Source of the DNA: Gordionus sp. m RMFG-2023
Lineage: Eukaryota; Nematomorpha; Gordioida; Chordodea; Parachordodidae
Assembly (NCBI RefSeq): GCF_954871325.1
Contig: NC_088776.1
Span: 62,582,954-62,646,953, forward strand
DNA: 64,000 nucleotides
Direction: 5' to 3'
The translations under genes were made by a program, and so were the position numbers. Below the pieces are notes generated by a model. The model did not search any database. It was not told the origin of the DNA and saw only the letters and a program-made list of their open reading frames with translations. This document shows, piece by piece, positions 23,760-38,700 of the stretch (positions are counted from its first letter, which is position 1; each line of letters begins with the position of its first letter).

Positions 23760-26700
23760 GTAATGTATATTTTTAGTTAAAAAGCTAAGAGGAATATTAC
23801 AAATTTGAAAGGTCTGCTAGTTGGAATAGATATAAATTTTTAGATATATTATATGACTTTAACGTTTTGAACATAACCACTTACCATTTTTATAACAGAA
23901 AGAATGATAAAAGTCTATTACCATCTTCTCACCGTTAAAAAAAGATAAATTATAGTTCTTTTATATTCTGATAAAGTTCAAGAATTCATCATTCAAACAC
24001 GATTTCAAACAAAAAGGTATTTACAAACTGATTTTCCAAGTTATGACATGCAGAACCTGGTCTAATGAAACTATTAAACATGTCAAAATAAGTATACACA
24101 TAAATTTTATTTATTTTTTAAGAAAAACTTTATATAAAATTTATGATCAAAATTGTGACATTCAATTTATCATCATTTTACACCTAATTATTTAATGCCA
24201 TTTTACCTTTATTTTTTGTCCATTCTAATAATAAGCAGTAGCCCCTGGGATTAGTAGATTTATTCGTTTTTTTACCCTATCTTTACTTTAAAAATTTTCT
24301 GCTTTACTATATTTATCAATTTTATATAAATATACTGTTAAATATGTTTCAAAAAAAATTAACTGTTTTTTGGGGAAGGGTTACTTTCTAGGTGATATTC
24401 TACTTACATCGCTTAGAAAGTGTAGGAGAGGGGCTAATGAAAATAAGCATGAGTTTTAATAAACATAGTTAGAGATCTTTTGGATTTCGATTCAGATATT
24501 CTAACACAAATAAGAATTAAAATAATTAAAATAATAAGGACAAATTATTTTATTATAATTCAGACCTCTCTTATTATTAAAATATTATATATTTTTCAAA
24601 TTAAATATATTACTATAGATGATAAACCTCTCAATAATTACACTGGTAAATTCGTTTTAAATTATTCAAAACTAATATAATATAATAAAAAAATTTCCTT
24701 CTATTCTCATAAAATAAAATTATAAATAGGTTCCGATTATGTAATATTCATCAATCGATCGACCTACAAAAATTATCCAAGCCTGGACATAATGGTATTT
24801 CAAAAAAAATTTAAGGGTATGATTTTAATGCTATATCAAATAATCGCTTTACTATTTGATTTATTTTTCAATAAAAAAATTAATTGTTTGGTAATATTTT
24901 TTAATGTTTTACCATGTATAATTTTTTAAAAAAAATTATAACTATGATACTAATTTTATAGTAAAAATCAAGTAAAATATTTATTACGATAATGACACTA
25001 ACCCCTATTAATTATTCTTATATAAAATAACTGCTACTCTCATTGGGCCTTAGCTTTATTTTATAAGCTGCAATAAGAGGTATAGATAGAAATAAATTTT
25101 ATAGGTATAAAAAAAGGCAAAGGGTTAGGTTTTTCAACAAAAGTATAGACATTTTACAAAATACTTTGTAAATAATATATTTTCGTTTGTATTTCAAATG
25201 TAATATTTATATATATATTCAAAGATTGTACATATTTTTAGATCTTCTTCCTTTTTTTTAAATAATGAAATTATGTGTTCATGAATTTTTTAGAAGCTTA
25301 TTAGAAAATATTTTAAATATTAAATTGGAAGATTTTAATTGGGGTTTCTCACAATTACCCTCGAAAATGGGTGGTTTAGATTTATATCCTTTAAACCTTC
25401 TATCTCTTTCCTCATTTTTGGCATCGCGTTTGATGAATAACGCCATGATATCTTCTTTTATCTCTCCTAAAGATAACCTTTTAAACTCAGCCTTGACAAC
25501 CTGGGTATCTTTAGCTCCACCTGAAGCTGTCTTACCCACGATCTTAACACACCAATCTATTTTCGAACCTTTAATTAAAAATTTTTTTAAAATAATCTCA
25601 TCAAACCCCCCTTTGGAGTATATTCAACTATTACAGAATGCTGACTGTACTAGTGGTTATGAATTGTTGGAAGCATTACCAAGTCGTAACCTAGGTAACC
25701 TCTTATCAGATGAACAATTAAGAGTTGCCATAGGCCATCGACTTGGATGTAACATTGTTCAACCACATACATGCATCAAATGTAAAACATTAGTTGACTC
25801 CAAAGGGAGACATGGTCTAAATTGTATATATAGTCAAGGCAGGCATGCAAGGCATGCAGCAATTAATTTAGCTATTAGCCGTTCTCTTACCAGGGCCCGA
25901 ATACCAAACATCCTGGAGCCTACAAATTTATCATTAGATGATGGCCTAAGACCTGATGGCTTAACTTCCGTGCCTTGGTCTTTAGGGAAATCCTTAATTT
26001 GGGACTTCACATGCGTATCTTCTTTCCCAAAAAATTTAAATTCTAATCCGGTTGATATAGCCGAGAAAAAAAAAACAATGAAATATTCCAAATTCACAAA
26101 TTATATTTTTACACCGATTGTTATCTCTTCCCTTGGACATATGCCAAGTGGAACTTTAAAGTTTTTAAAAAATATAGGGGATAAGATAAGAGCCCTTACA
26201 TCAGAAACTAAAGAATTTTATTTCTTAAAACAAAACCTACAAATCATAATTTTAAAATATAATTATTTTTGTTTTTTGGGAACTTGTAGTCCCACCACGG
26301 TTTTTATATAATATTTTTATTTTATTTTATCATGTTTTATACATCACGAATTTAATAAATAATAAATAATAAAATTATAATGAAAAAAAAAAATAAAAAA
26401 AATATTATGATTATAACAAAACTTGGCCAAAATGAGTGTATAGTATATTGCAAACAGTTATGAAATTCTGTTCTAATTACCGATATGGATAATCAATAGA
26501 TTTATTAATATATTATTTATACTTGTTAAAATAAATTTTTTCTATTTTAAATATTGAGGGCATATATATTGTTTTTAATTTGATTGAATATCACGTTAAA
26601 TAATAATTAGTTAAATAATAAAATTGAATTATATTATTCTAGAAATATTTTCTAAGGATCCAAAAAGAAAAATAGGAAAAATGATAATAAAATGACAATT

Positions 26701-29700
26701 ATTACATGTATTACATTATCAAAAAATAATAATAAAATATCTTTTTTAACATTTTATTTTAAAATAGCTATTTTAAAGATTTTCACCTTTGTACATTCAA
26801 TCATCCCTCAAATATTATCAAAATAAATTTAATTATCTATTTTTTTAAAACTATTGTGGAAATAAAAAAATTTTAAGTTAAAATGACGATTTATAGACAT
26901 AACGTTGCTAAAAAATAATTTTTACTATTTTTTATTAGAAGCTCTAAAAAATGGAAATGTTTCAAAGAATGATAGCACATTGTCTTTATTTGTGATAGCT
27001 TACCATCACATAGATAAAATAGAAGGTTTGGTTTCATATTTTATTATTTTTACGAAATATTTTGAAAGATAGTTTCAGTCGTCTTTGAAATAAATAGGTT
27101 CTGATTTAAAAATTTTCAACAATATATTTTTTATAAGTGTATATCTTAGAAATCCCGAATATAAATTTTACTTAAGACATTTCAATTGAGAACGATTTTC
27201 TAAAAATAGGGAATCTTGGGAATTTTTAAGAAATTTCTATCAATCTTAGCGATATTTAAAAAAAAATCTCAATTGAAATATAGAGGCGACCGTAGATAGT
27301 GATACCCGGGATAGGTAATTCTTCTGAAATAATTTTAAATCTAATTAAATTTAAATATTAAATGTATCTTAACATGAAACTTAATTGGTTCTAAAAAATG
27401 TTTCGCAAAAATATGATCCTTTTTTATATCTTGAATAAAATAATACTTTTTTTTATTTATAATTCATTTTGTTTTATGATGATTATATTTACTTTCTATA
27501 AGGATTCAATAATATAATAAGTTATTATATTCTATGACATATATGTTATTCAAAATAATGTATATATATAAAATGAACATATCTCATTTACCACCAAGTT
27601 CAAATTCATCTATTGTTTGCTTTCATTCCTTCTTTGGATATCGAGTTTGAATTCTTTCTTGACTTGGTTCAATTGTTTCTAGTGTTTTATCTTCTCCTAA
27701 CTTTATATTGTCATATATTATTATTGATTCGGGTTCAACCAATTCCTACCAGTCAATAAAATTCGTTCAGTGTTCATGCAAAATCTAAATAAACCTTTTT
27801 CCAGGGTTTGACTAATTCCATACAGCAACACTTGGTATATCTCTATGTTGTTTTTGAATCCTATACACAATTAACTAGTTAACAACTTTATCTAATTGTT
27901 TCCACCACCATATATAATGTCTCTTATAATCTGCCATATCAAAATTAAGTGATCATTTTTTATTTCCTTATTCTAATAGCTTGGAGATCTGGTGATTGAT
28001 TTGTATATTTGTACTATTTATTAATATTTTTCCCCTACTTAAGATTGGGTCTTTTCGCGTTTCTTCTCTAAGTTCTTATCTAGATTGAGTTAATGTGTCA
28101 TACCTAAGATTTCTTATATAATTCATTGTATTATTATTGTTTATAATTCTATCATCATTTGTCTCTTTGATTTCGCAATAAGGCATTTGCAATTATATTA
28201 TTAGCGCCATTCTAATACATAATATAATAATCATATGCACAAATATATTTTATCATCTAATTGCACTTTTACATAAGCTTCTTCTATAATTTTTATTTTA
28301 TTATTTCCATATGTAGTTGGAGTCCAGCTATTTTAAGTTTTAGCCTCCCATTTTTATTCCATATTTCATTAATGATAGTTTCTGCTGAATCTATTCCATT
28401 TTAATTTGGTGAAAGTTTATTAATACCAATTTATTAAGGTGCGGTCCATAATTAAAAATCTGAATATTCGTCGTTACTAATGTAATTTGTACCGTAAACA
28501 TTTTCTCTACTTTTTCAACATACTACAAAGTGGTTTAATTTCTTACATTTGCTCCTCGTTTTTCCGTATACTAGAGAATTTCGAATAGCATGAAAACGAT
28601 TGAAAAATAGCAAGGTGTACCTGATTTATTATTATTGTTTGTGTGGTAGTTATTATAACATTTCACTGCTTTTCTTTTTACGTATGTTTTATTAATATAT
28701 AATATTGACGATTATAATTATCAATATACTGTTAATTTTTATTATCATTTTGATTTAATCGCTTATTACTAATTTTACGTTTGTTCGTCTCTTTGATTTT
28801 ATAAACCATTTTAATAAATCGTCCCGTTCCATCGCTAAGGTCATCTCTATAACCTTGTTTAAGCTTAACAGTTGATCCTCGTCTCTAGTTTCTAGGTATC
28901 TTAAACGTAATTCTCAACCTACTTGCGACATCTTTAACCCAGGGATTAATTGATCACGAATTCTTAATTCTATATTATCTGCAAATATCGCATATACAGG
29001 CTAATTCCTTTATATATTTTAAATAACTCAATACGGATTCTGTTGGCCCGCGATTTAATCTAATGAAATCAATTCATGATGCCGTTGTTTTGCAATTTTA
29101 TATAAATCTGCCCATAACATATTATCAATTTTTATTGTAAATAGTAAAGTGGTGTCAGTTTGAGTAATATTCTTTACATTCAACATATATTGAATGTAAT
29201 CTGCATAATCGTCAAGAGAGCATTCTTCTTTTTGAATTGATTTAATGTAATTTTTGAATCACCCATAATTTCTAAAAATATATATTATTTTTTTCTAAAA
29301 AACAGAAAAAATAATATACAGTCCTATTTAATATTTAAAATGACATAAGACCTCCATTTTTTTTTAGTTAGTCGCCAATTTTTTATCTTGAAAAAAATAA
29401 TACTTTCTTTTATTTTAATTCTTTTGTATATATTACTGTTTTATAATTATTATATTTAATTTCTATAAGTATTCAATTAGATTGACCCTAATAATATAAT
29501 ACGTTATAATATATATAATATAACAATCATGAAAAAGTTAATGCAAATTTAAAGTTTAACACTTCATGTAAATTTTTAATTTTACTAAGTATTTTTATCA
29601 ATTTTAAATGATAAAATTCTCAATTTAATCATGTATAAAAATATTTATTGTAATTTAATATCTTGAAATCAAATTTTTTTTAAAGACCTGTGTTAGATAT

Positions 29701-32700
29701 TGGTGATGTGCATTAATTAGATATTTTTATGTTAAATAAAAATTTAACCATTTTTATCAAAAGTTTGTATTGATTCACAAATGCCAATATGAACTTGGTA
29801 GACTTATTTTTTGTTAATGATATCACAGTTTTAAGTGATAACAGTTCTTCTTGGAGATATAGTGTATGCAGAGTTGGGCAGGTCCTCCTAAAAAAAAATC
29901 TAGATACAGATACAGATTCTTTATAAAAAAATGAATCTTAGATACAGATACTGGTATCTTTTTCAAAATATCAAAAAGATAGAAGATAAAGGATACTTGT
30001 TTATGTATTTTTTAAATTAGTTTTATTTTCTAATATGGCTTATTAATTCTTGCATTTGTAATATCATATATATATAAATATCATTTAAATCTCTTTTCAA
30101 TTTATTTTTATATTTCTTACAAAATCATTAATTATATATAAAAAATATGAAAATAATGTACAACATATATTATTTAATTATTAAATACATAACAATTTTC
30201 ATTAATGCATTTTAAATTGATTAAATTTTGTAAATAAATACTGTAATGTAGACCTATTCAAAAACGTATTCGAATCGAATAGTGCATTATTCGTATTCGA
30301 TTCGTTTAAACCAATCGAATAATTTACTATTTGAATTCGTACGAAAAATAAAATCTACTATTTGTATTCAATTCGAATTATTCGAATAATTGAAATGAAT
30401 TTTCTTAATAAAATAAATCATATTCAAATATATTGAGAAATTTTTTTATTGCAAATTTGATTTCAAACAGAAATAATTATAATATTCCGATGACAAATAA
30501 ATATAATCAAGTTATAAACATTAAAATATTATATTATTCATTTAATTTATAATTTTAAGCCAATTTTTTTTGACAACAAATTAGTGCCAACTGAGAAAAG
30601 TCTTTCACACGCAATTAATGTTCCTTGTATAGATAAATAATCTCTTGCCATTTTTGAGAGTATGGGGATCCTATGTGCATTTGTCTTCCACCACATTAAT
30701 GGATCAGTATCACTCTTTCATCTTGGTTCATTCAGGTAAAAATCGATTTCACATAGTTGAACATAATTTCATTTTTTAGTGTTCAAGAATTAGAATATAA
30801 TAGGGTATAACCAAATTATAAGTAGGATAATTTTCCCCACAAACCATATTTGTAGTCTCATACAAAGGCAATAGGATAGATTTAATTTTTACAAGATCGT
30901 CCCATTCCTCCTGTATATTATGTTAATAAAGTATTATTTACCTATTTTTAAATTTCTGATAATTGTTTTTCTTGAAGAAAATATTAGTTATAACTTCATT
31001 AACTAATTTTTTTATAGCAGGCTTTAACAATAAGCCACTTTCAATCATTTGGTAGGTGCTATTCCACCTTATTTCACAATCCAATTTGGGTTTTAAAAAA
31101 TCTATAGGAGGATGTAGTGAACTACATATATTTTTTAATAAATTTAATTTTTTAGGAGAATTACGTATCATCCTATAATGTTTCGTAGTTTATAAAATTG
31201 ATGGATTTAAAATTTTTAAAATTTCTTTGGATATTAAATTAATAACATGAGCAAAGCATCGAATGTGCCCTATTTTTATTGATGGATATTTTAAAGAAAA
31301 TGTATCAATAAATGTTTTATTATTAGTAGCATTATCTAGAGTTATATAAAAAATTTTATTTTCTAAATTATAATTTTTAATTATTTTAATAAAGGCTTTA
31401 AATATGTGTTCACCTGAATGTTGTTCATTTATTGAGCAACATGCAAAATTAGGCTATTTATTTTAAAATTATCATCAATAAAATGGGCTGTTAACCCTAA
31501 AAAAGGAACCTGAGTTGGGTTAGTCCAAATATCAGATGAAAAATTAATCTGACTTTTATTTTTGGATATTATATCCTTTACCAACTGTTCTTTTTCTGCA
31601 AATGTATTATACATATGCAATTTAAGAACATTGGAGCATTTTGATTTTATAGATTAATCATGATCATTTATAAAATTTTTAAAATCAGGTGAATTAACAA
31701 TAAAGATAAATTATTATTAATAAATAATTTTAGTAAATTATCTTTAGAATTAATTTTTTTAGATAAAGAAAAAGGTGATATAGGCTTTAAAAAAGTGTCA
31801 ATTTTATTTCTGTTTTTACAGAGATGTGAATGAAACCTATTATTATGATTAATAAGAGGCGATGTTGTTTTGCCTTTGCATTTAATAATGCTCTTGCAAT
31901 GATTGCAAGCAGCCTTTTCACCATTGAGTTGATATTTATCCCATATAATCTCTTTTTTTGTGAAGAAATTTTGTCAACATCAACCATAATTATTTCATCA
32001 GAATCATTCTCCTCTAACATAATTAGGTTAGCTAACAATATTTTATTATAAAGATATAATATATTTTTATATAACTTTGGTTTCTATATATTTTTATACA
32101 CTTTTGGTTTGTGTAATTTTTAATAAAATTAATTTTGAAAATATACGGGAAATTAAAATTAAAATTTTTGCTAGTCTTTTTATAAACACATCACCTGTCA
32201 GATTGGCAGGTTATCAAATAGAAATGACAAATGTTAGATTTATTTTAAAAAAAAGAAATTTATTAAATATTACGAATAATTCGTTTTATTCGAATCGAAT
32301 AAATGATTATTCGTATTCGGATAAAACAAATAATTTATTTCGTATTCGTAATTATTCGTTTCTATTCGAATTATTCGAATCGAATATTCGAATTTTTTTT
32401 AAATAGGCCTACTGTAATATATTTTTACTTATATTATAAATAAATAAAAGTAACTAATAAAGATAAATTCTACCTTATTATAATTATTTTATTAAGAGCC
32501 TTTTAAAATTATTTAATATTATATATCAATTTTAGCTTAAATATTTCCTCTAATAAAATTGCTAAAATAATATATCAATTTTAGCTTAAATATTTCCTCT
32601 AATAAAATTGCTAAAATAATTAAATATAAAATATATTAAATATGTGCCGATATTTTTTATAGGATCGGATCGGGCTGATATTTCACTCATTTTAAAATAT

Positions 32701-35700
32701 CAGTTATCGGTCAATATTATAAAATTTGATCCAATATAAAAATGGCTTCTTTAACAAAAATAAATTATAAAATTTAAAAAATAGTTATATCTGAAATCAT
32801 TTATTAATAAATAAAATCGAAATCCATTTTTATGTAAATAATAATTAATTAATAAAATTCTACCATATTGTTATTTTTTTGCGCATTCTATTTATAAAAA
32901 GTGTGCGATAATCTCTTCAGAATCTGTTTTAATGAAGCTGGTGATATTGACAGTTACTATCGCCGTAAGCTGACCTCTGATAAATTGGAAATATTGATAT
33001 TTCTAAAAAGAAATCTTCGCTATATTAATTAAATATTATTTTAAATATTTATTTCAAATTTCATAATATAATTATTACTTAATATGTATATAGATTAATT
33101 ATATAAAAGTGATTTAACAATAAAATTTTTTTATAAAATTGCAATTGAATTGAATATAAACTGTCTGATCATTATTATATATTTAAATGACATAAGTTAT
33201 GGTAAATGAAGTTATACTAATAAAAAATATATTATAAATTAAAACCATTGGTATCTTTACAGAATACAAAATTAGATATGATATCGGATTGGTAATTGGC
33301 CGATATCAAATATATCCAAAATCATTTTAATTTTATAATCAACCATCTTCTATAAAATTTTTTAATAACAATTATCTAAAAGGGACTTAACTATAGGTAT
33401 TATTATGTTAATAATTATAAAATAAAAATATATACTATACTTTAATACAGGGTTGTGCGTTTGACCAGTGAAATACGTTTCGGTCTATTGACCGATATTT
33501 GACAGGTCAAATATAGTCAAATTCAAATATATTTTTTTTAAATTCAATATTAACTTTTTTTTAAATATAGTAATAAAATGAATCTATAATATTATTTTTT
33601 TAAATTCTTTGTCATTCAACAACTAACGTTTAGCTCTCTGTGGCAGAGTCTTGTTCTGTCTCATATTCAATATTATCATTTTCTTTAATATTTTTTAATC
33701 AATTTTCCTGATGTCAAGATCTTTCGATCTCTATTTTCAAAAGAATTTTAACCCAAATCGACATATTTCTTTAGAAGAACTAGGAATTGTCAGTCTCTTA
33801 ATGGGCATGATGGCAAAGTTTAAGCTATTAACTTGAGTTCGGAATTGACTGTTTTTATAGAAATTACTGTTTTCCACATATTTGTTATTAAACATAGATT
33901 TTGCTTCTGAAATTAAATATCACTTAAAATATTTTGATCATTACAACCTTGTAAAATAGCTAATTCTTGAATTATATCATATACTTCATTCAATTCACTA
34001 CTGGTGAGATGCTCCTCTTAATATTGGGGACCCAAAAAATAAGCAACATTGTGATCCCATGTATTTATATCGTTTTGTTTTAAACATTTTTTTTCTCTTT
34101 ATATTAGCATTTGACCGGTCAATTGACTGAATTTGACTGGTTGACCGACTTGCTAACCCTGCTTTAATATGTTTAACAAATTTAGTAGAGAAGTTTGTTC
34201 AACCTTTAATAACTTTTTACTTGTGCAATTTTGACATTCAGCTTGTACCTTGTCCTTTTTCACATGAATTACTATAAAATTTTTCATCTAGAATTTTAAG
34301 ATTTGGATTTGATTCAGGATAACCTATCTCCATAATTTCATTTTCACTACTATAAATGTTAAACATTCTACAAATTAAAAAATATTAGATATAATATATA
34401 ACCTTTTTGGTGTTGTTATTTTTAATCTATCTATCTGTGTGATCTGTAAAATTTCAAACTAATTTTGGTTATCAATATATATAAAATATATCAGAAAAAA
34501 TAAAGAAAATAATACAAGATTTTACCAAGAAAATAAAATTACGTTGTGTGATATGTAAATGTTTTAAACATTAATATTAAAAAGAATCTGTATCTGTATC
34601 TTTTTAAAGAAAATGAAAAAGATACAAGATTCTTTTCAAAATAAAGGATCTTAGATACAGATACTAGTATTTTATTAAAAATGTCAATAAGGTACTGAGT
34701 ACAAGATACAAATAGATCTTGTATCTTAGATACAAGTATTCGCGGTACTGCCCAACTCTGAGTGTTATGATTTGTTGTAATACATTTCCATATATTTGTA
34801 ACTAACAACTTTCTTATAAAATTATTTATTGATATTATTATTGTAATAATAAAATATTGATTACATTCTTATCAATAAAAAATATTTGCTGCAAGTTAAA
34901 ACAAATTTTAAGAAAGTTGCTACAAATATATGGAAATGTTTTAACAACAAATCATATTGATACTGTATATATAATATGGATGAATTGTTACATATAAAAT
35001 TATTTGGCTATGAATTTTTTATATTTACTCGAGATTTATAATTTATAAAAAAAAAATTAAAATTCCTATAAATAAATTACACGCAACAGTATGCATCAAG
35101 AAAGGCATCTATGGTGTTTTACATTTTTTGAAATTTTTGTATCAATGATAAAATATTTTTAAATTAAATATTAATATCTATAAAGATATTTAAAGAATAA
35201 AACGATATATAAATATTTTTGAAGCTCGTCTATATTTTAGACAATATAACCCTGGTTCCCTAAGTATCGCCTTCTTATTTTTTTTGTTTCGTCAATTTAG
35301 AACTTATCAGTTATAAAAAAAATTTAAAATTAATTAATAACGATTTCGAAGAAATGTTAAACAAGGGTAAAATTTGGTAGTTAAATTAAATATGATATTC
35401 ATCTTAATGATTCCATATTTGATAATATATATATTTTTTAAATGATATAGCGCAAAAGATGATAACTTATATAATTGAATATAAAACGGCTGAAATGAAT
35501 AATTCTCTCTTTAGATTTGTTTTGAATCATAATGCCAGAAGGAAAAGTATAATTAATTTAGCAAGAAAATAATATATTTTTAATCTTTTATTTGTACAAC
35601 CATACAAATTATTTATTTTTAAGAATTTCATATTTTCTTTTATTATATAAAATTTATATTATTTATAATTTAGAACAGAGAAATATTCCTAGGCTAAGTA

Positions 35701-38700
35701 TAAGTAAATTTATTATTTTATAATAATTAATTAATTTAATACTTCTTATCATAAAACATCTAGATAAGTTAGAAGATGTTTTGGAAGAATTAGTAGGTAT
35801 AATTATATAAAGCCTTAATTTATAAACAAACTTAACTTTCTTGTCAAGGCTAGCTAAAATGAACTATCTTTTTCATATATATAATTAGATTTGAAATTCC
35901 AAACTTTTATCGTCACTTGATTACGTTCGGCTAAAGTTAGCTAAGACCCTTTTCTCTTTTTATAAATAAATTCTTGTAATTCTGATGGTTATAAAATTAA
36001 AAGAATGGTGTGATCATTCAAAGTCCTTGATAAAATCAGGTTATTTTTTACCTAATAGAATCTTAAGGTGTCTAGTACTATATATAAATATTCTCCTAGA
36101 CGACCAACAAATGTGCTATTTCATGTTAAGTAATGATTTGTTGGGATTCAGACTCAGCTGTAATGCATTTTTTTTTGAATTCAATCGACTTTAAAATGCT
36201 TGAAACTACACGGAAAAAAGATTCTTGCGAGAATTTACCTTAATATATAAAGATTTGTTTAGATCAATTTTATTTAGTAGAGTTCCTTTTTTAAAAGGAT
36301 CATTTGTTTATCCTAATCAATATATTTACTATATTTATAAGAAACAATATTTTCAGTCTCCAAAATATTTTAATTCTATAACTTTCATAAATTTATCGAA
36401 ATGAGGTGAAATATGTCTCCGGAGCCAAAACATATTTTTTTTAAAAATATTTTATGAAAGTTAAAAAACAAGATAAAGATTTCTTATTGATTTATAATTT
36501 CTATATATATTTTGTAAAAGTTTTTGAACATACATTTTTAATTATTACTAAATTCAAGATGCAGGGGTACATTTTCAAAGTATTACAGTTATTAATTCTT
36601 TTCATTAAAAATTTAATCTATATTTATATATAAACATTTTTTTAAATATTTTTTATAAGTGAACACTTTCCTTTATTTGCAAGATGAAAGTATTTCTTTT
36701 CATTATTATAAAAAAATAATATAATCTACTCTTCATATATTTTCAAGATTTTGTGGAGTTGGTTGAAAATCAAATATTAGCCTATCAAATAGGTATATGC
36801 GTGATACATTTTCCTGTAAATTAAAAAAATGGTTAATTTTTATACTTAAAGGGATCTATAAAATTTCTAATAATAAACATAAATAATATAAATGGGGGTA
36901 GAAATGGAATTCAAAAATTTTTAAATTCTTTCTTCGCATCTGCATTTATATATGCTATCAATTTAAATATCTTTTATAAGAGAACCATTATGTTCCTTTC
37001 AATGAAGGTAATATTTCTTTAATTATTACAAAGTATTATTTTATATATTTTTTTAGATTTTTTGGAGCTTGCTGCAGATGTAGGAATTAATGATGAATTA
37101 GGTTTATGAGTGGTAAATTTTCTTCTATGTTAAAGGAATTCTATAAAATTTCTAATAATGAGTATAAATAATTGGAGTCGAAATGAATTTCAAGTTAAAT
37201 GAATTTAATGTTTGAATTTCCTTTTCCTTGCTCTTCAGACGAGAAATACTTTGTTATTTTAATTTTCGAATACTATTATTTATCTTTCATTTTTAAAATA
37301 TCGTAGTTTAAGCTCCCCATGTAATATTGGCAATATTTGTTGGATAAAATCTCCTTTTTATTAAAATTAAATATAAAAATTAAAAATAATTAGACCATAT
37401 AAATATGGAATATAGTATTTTTTTAATTTGGATTAAATATAATATATAATTATACTTTTAATATTTTATTAAAGTCCAGCCAGGTAAAATCTTAAATTTT
37501 AATAAAATAAAACTAAATGTATATTTTTAATAATTTTTTTAAGAGGAAATTTTGATCGTTCCTGAAGGTAAATTATAATTTGTATTTAATTTTATAATCC
37601 AAATATATCCAAATGAATTACCCAATACTTTGCTTTGTGTTTCACAAAGTATACTAAATACTAATTTTGTATATTTTAAATTGGCTTTATTTGTTAATAA
37701 AATGACTCTGTTTATATATTTCATATTATTTAAAATAATTTATCTGATTTTTCCCAAGATTTGCAATTTTTATTTTTACGAAAAAAACAAAATAAAATCC
37801 TCAAGATTTACTTGAGCTTTGAATTTAAATCAATAAAATAAAAATAATATTTTTATTGGATGATATCAACAGTAATACAAAAATAAATATTAATTCTTTA
37901 TATTATATTTGATGGGTGATTTTTAGATACAACTTTAAATTTATCTATTTTAAATATTCATGAAATACATAATATAACAAAAATAAAATATAAATAAATA
38001 ATTACATGCCTTTCCATTTATTTAAATAATAACTGAAATGTATTAACAATTCAATGGACAAAAATAAATTAAAAATTATATTTTTCAATATATATAAAAT
38101 ATATAAGAGTTATTAAAAACCTATGCTAAGTTTATAATAAAGTTATACATATTTCTCTTAAAATAAAAAATATTTAATATCTTAGAATATTATATACTAA
38201 GTATATATTTTACACTTATATTAAATTAAATTTATATTATATATGTAAAGCAAGGATTTCAAAATACACTTGCTTTAAAGCTAATGGTTTAGCCCCAAAA
38301 TATTTTTATATTTTACAAATAATAACATCTATAATTTTATATTAAAAAAAATAAATGGTTTCTTTTATTACACTATTATAAAAGTATCAATTTATTAAAT
38401 TATCGTTTATAATATTAAATTTAAATTAATTAATATATTCTTATAAATTATGCAAATTAGATCATTACTTTTTGTTAAAAAATTTAATATAATAAATACT
38501 ACACCATCTATATATAAGAGTATACAATAGGCGGTGTCCAAAACTAAATAAAATATCGAAAGTTTTAAAAGTTACGAAACATTTCCAAAATAAATTTAAA
38601 ATATTTTTAAAGTTTCTTAAATTTTTAAAAACTTTAGTAAAACATTCACAATTTTAATATGACGATTATTTGATACTTTTATTTTGTAAATGTAGAATTA

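Larger units (their letters stand above)
29869..34760. mobile_element. hAT-type element (outer shell of a nest), 4.9 kb with inserts
   Basis: The ends are CAGAGTTGGGCAG at 29869 and CTGCCCAACTCTG ending at 34760. The target duplication is imperfect: AGTGTATG (29861-29868) against AGTGTTATG (from 34761). Both ends carry subterminal repeats of 'AGATACAGATAC' and 'TATCTTAGATACAAG' type. Two other hAT-type elements are inserted (30249-32411 and 33448-34161), leaving about 2 kb of its own sequence without a recognisable transposase, so it was probably non-autonomous. A right-end fragment of the same family lies at about 43000-43653. Confidence 0.88.

Noticed and set aside
31830-32406. Plus-strand ORFs over the nested hAT
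   Set aside because: Shadows of the minus-strand transposase and of the ATTCG-rich terminal repeats.
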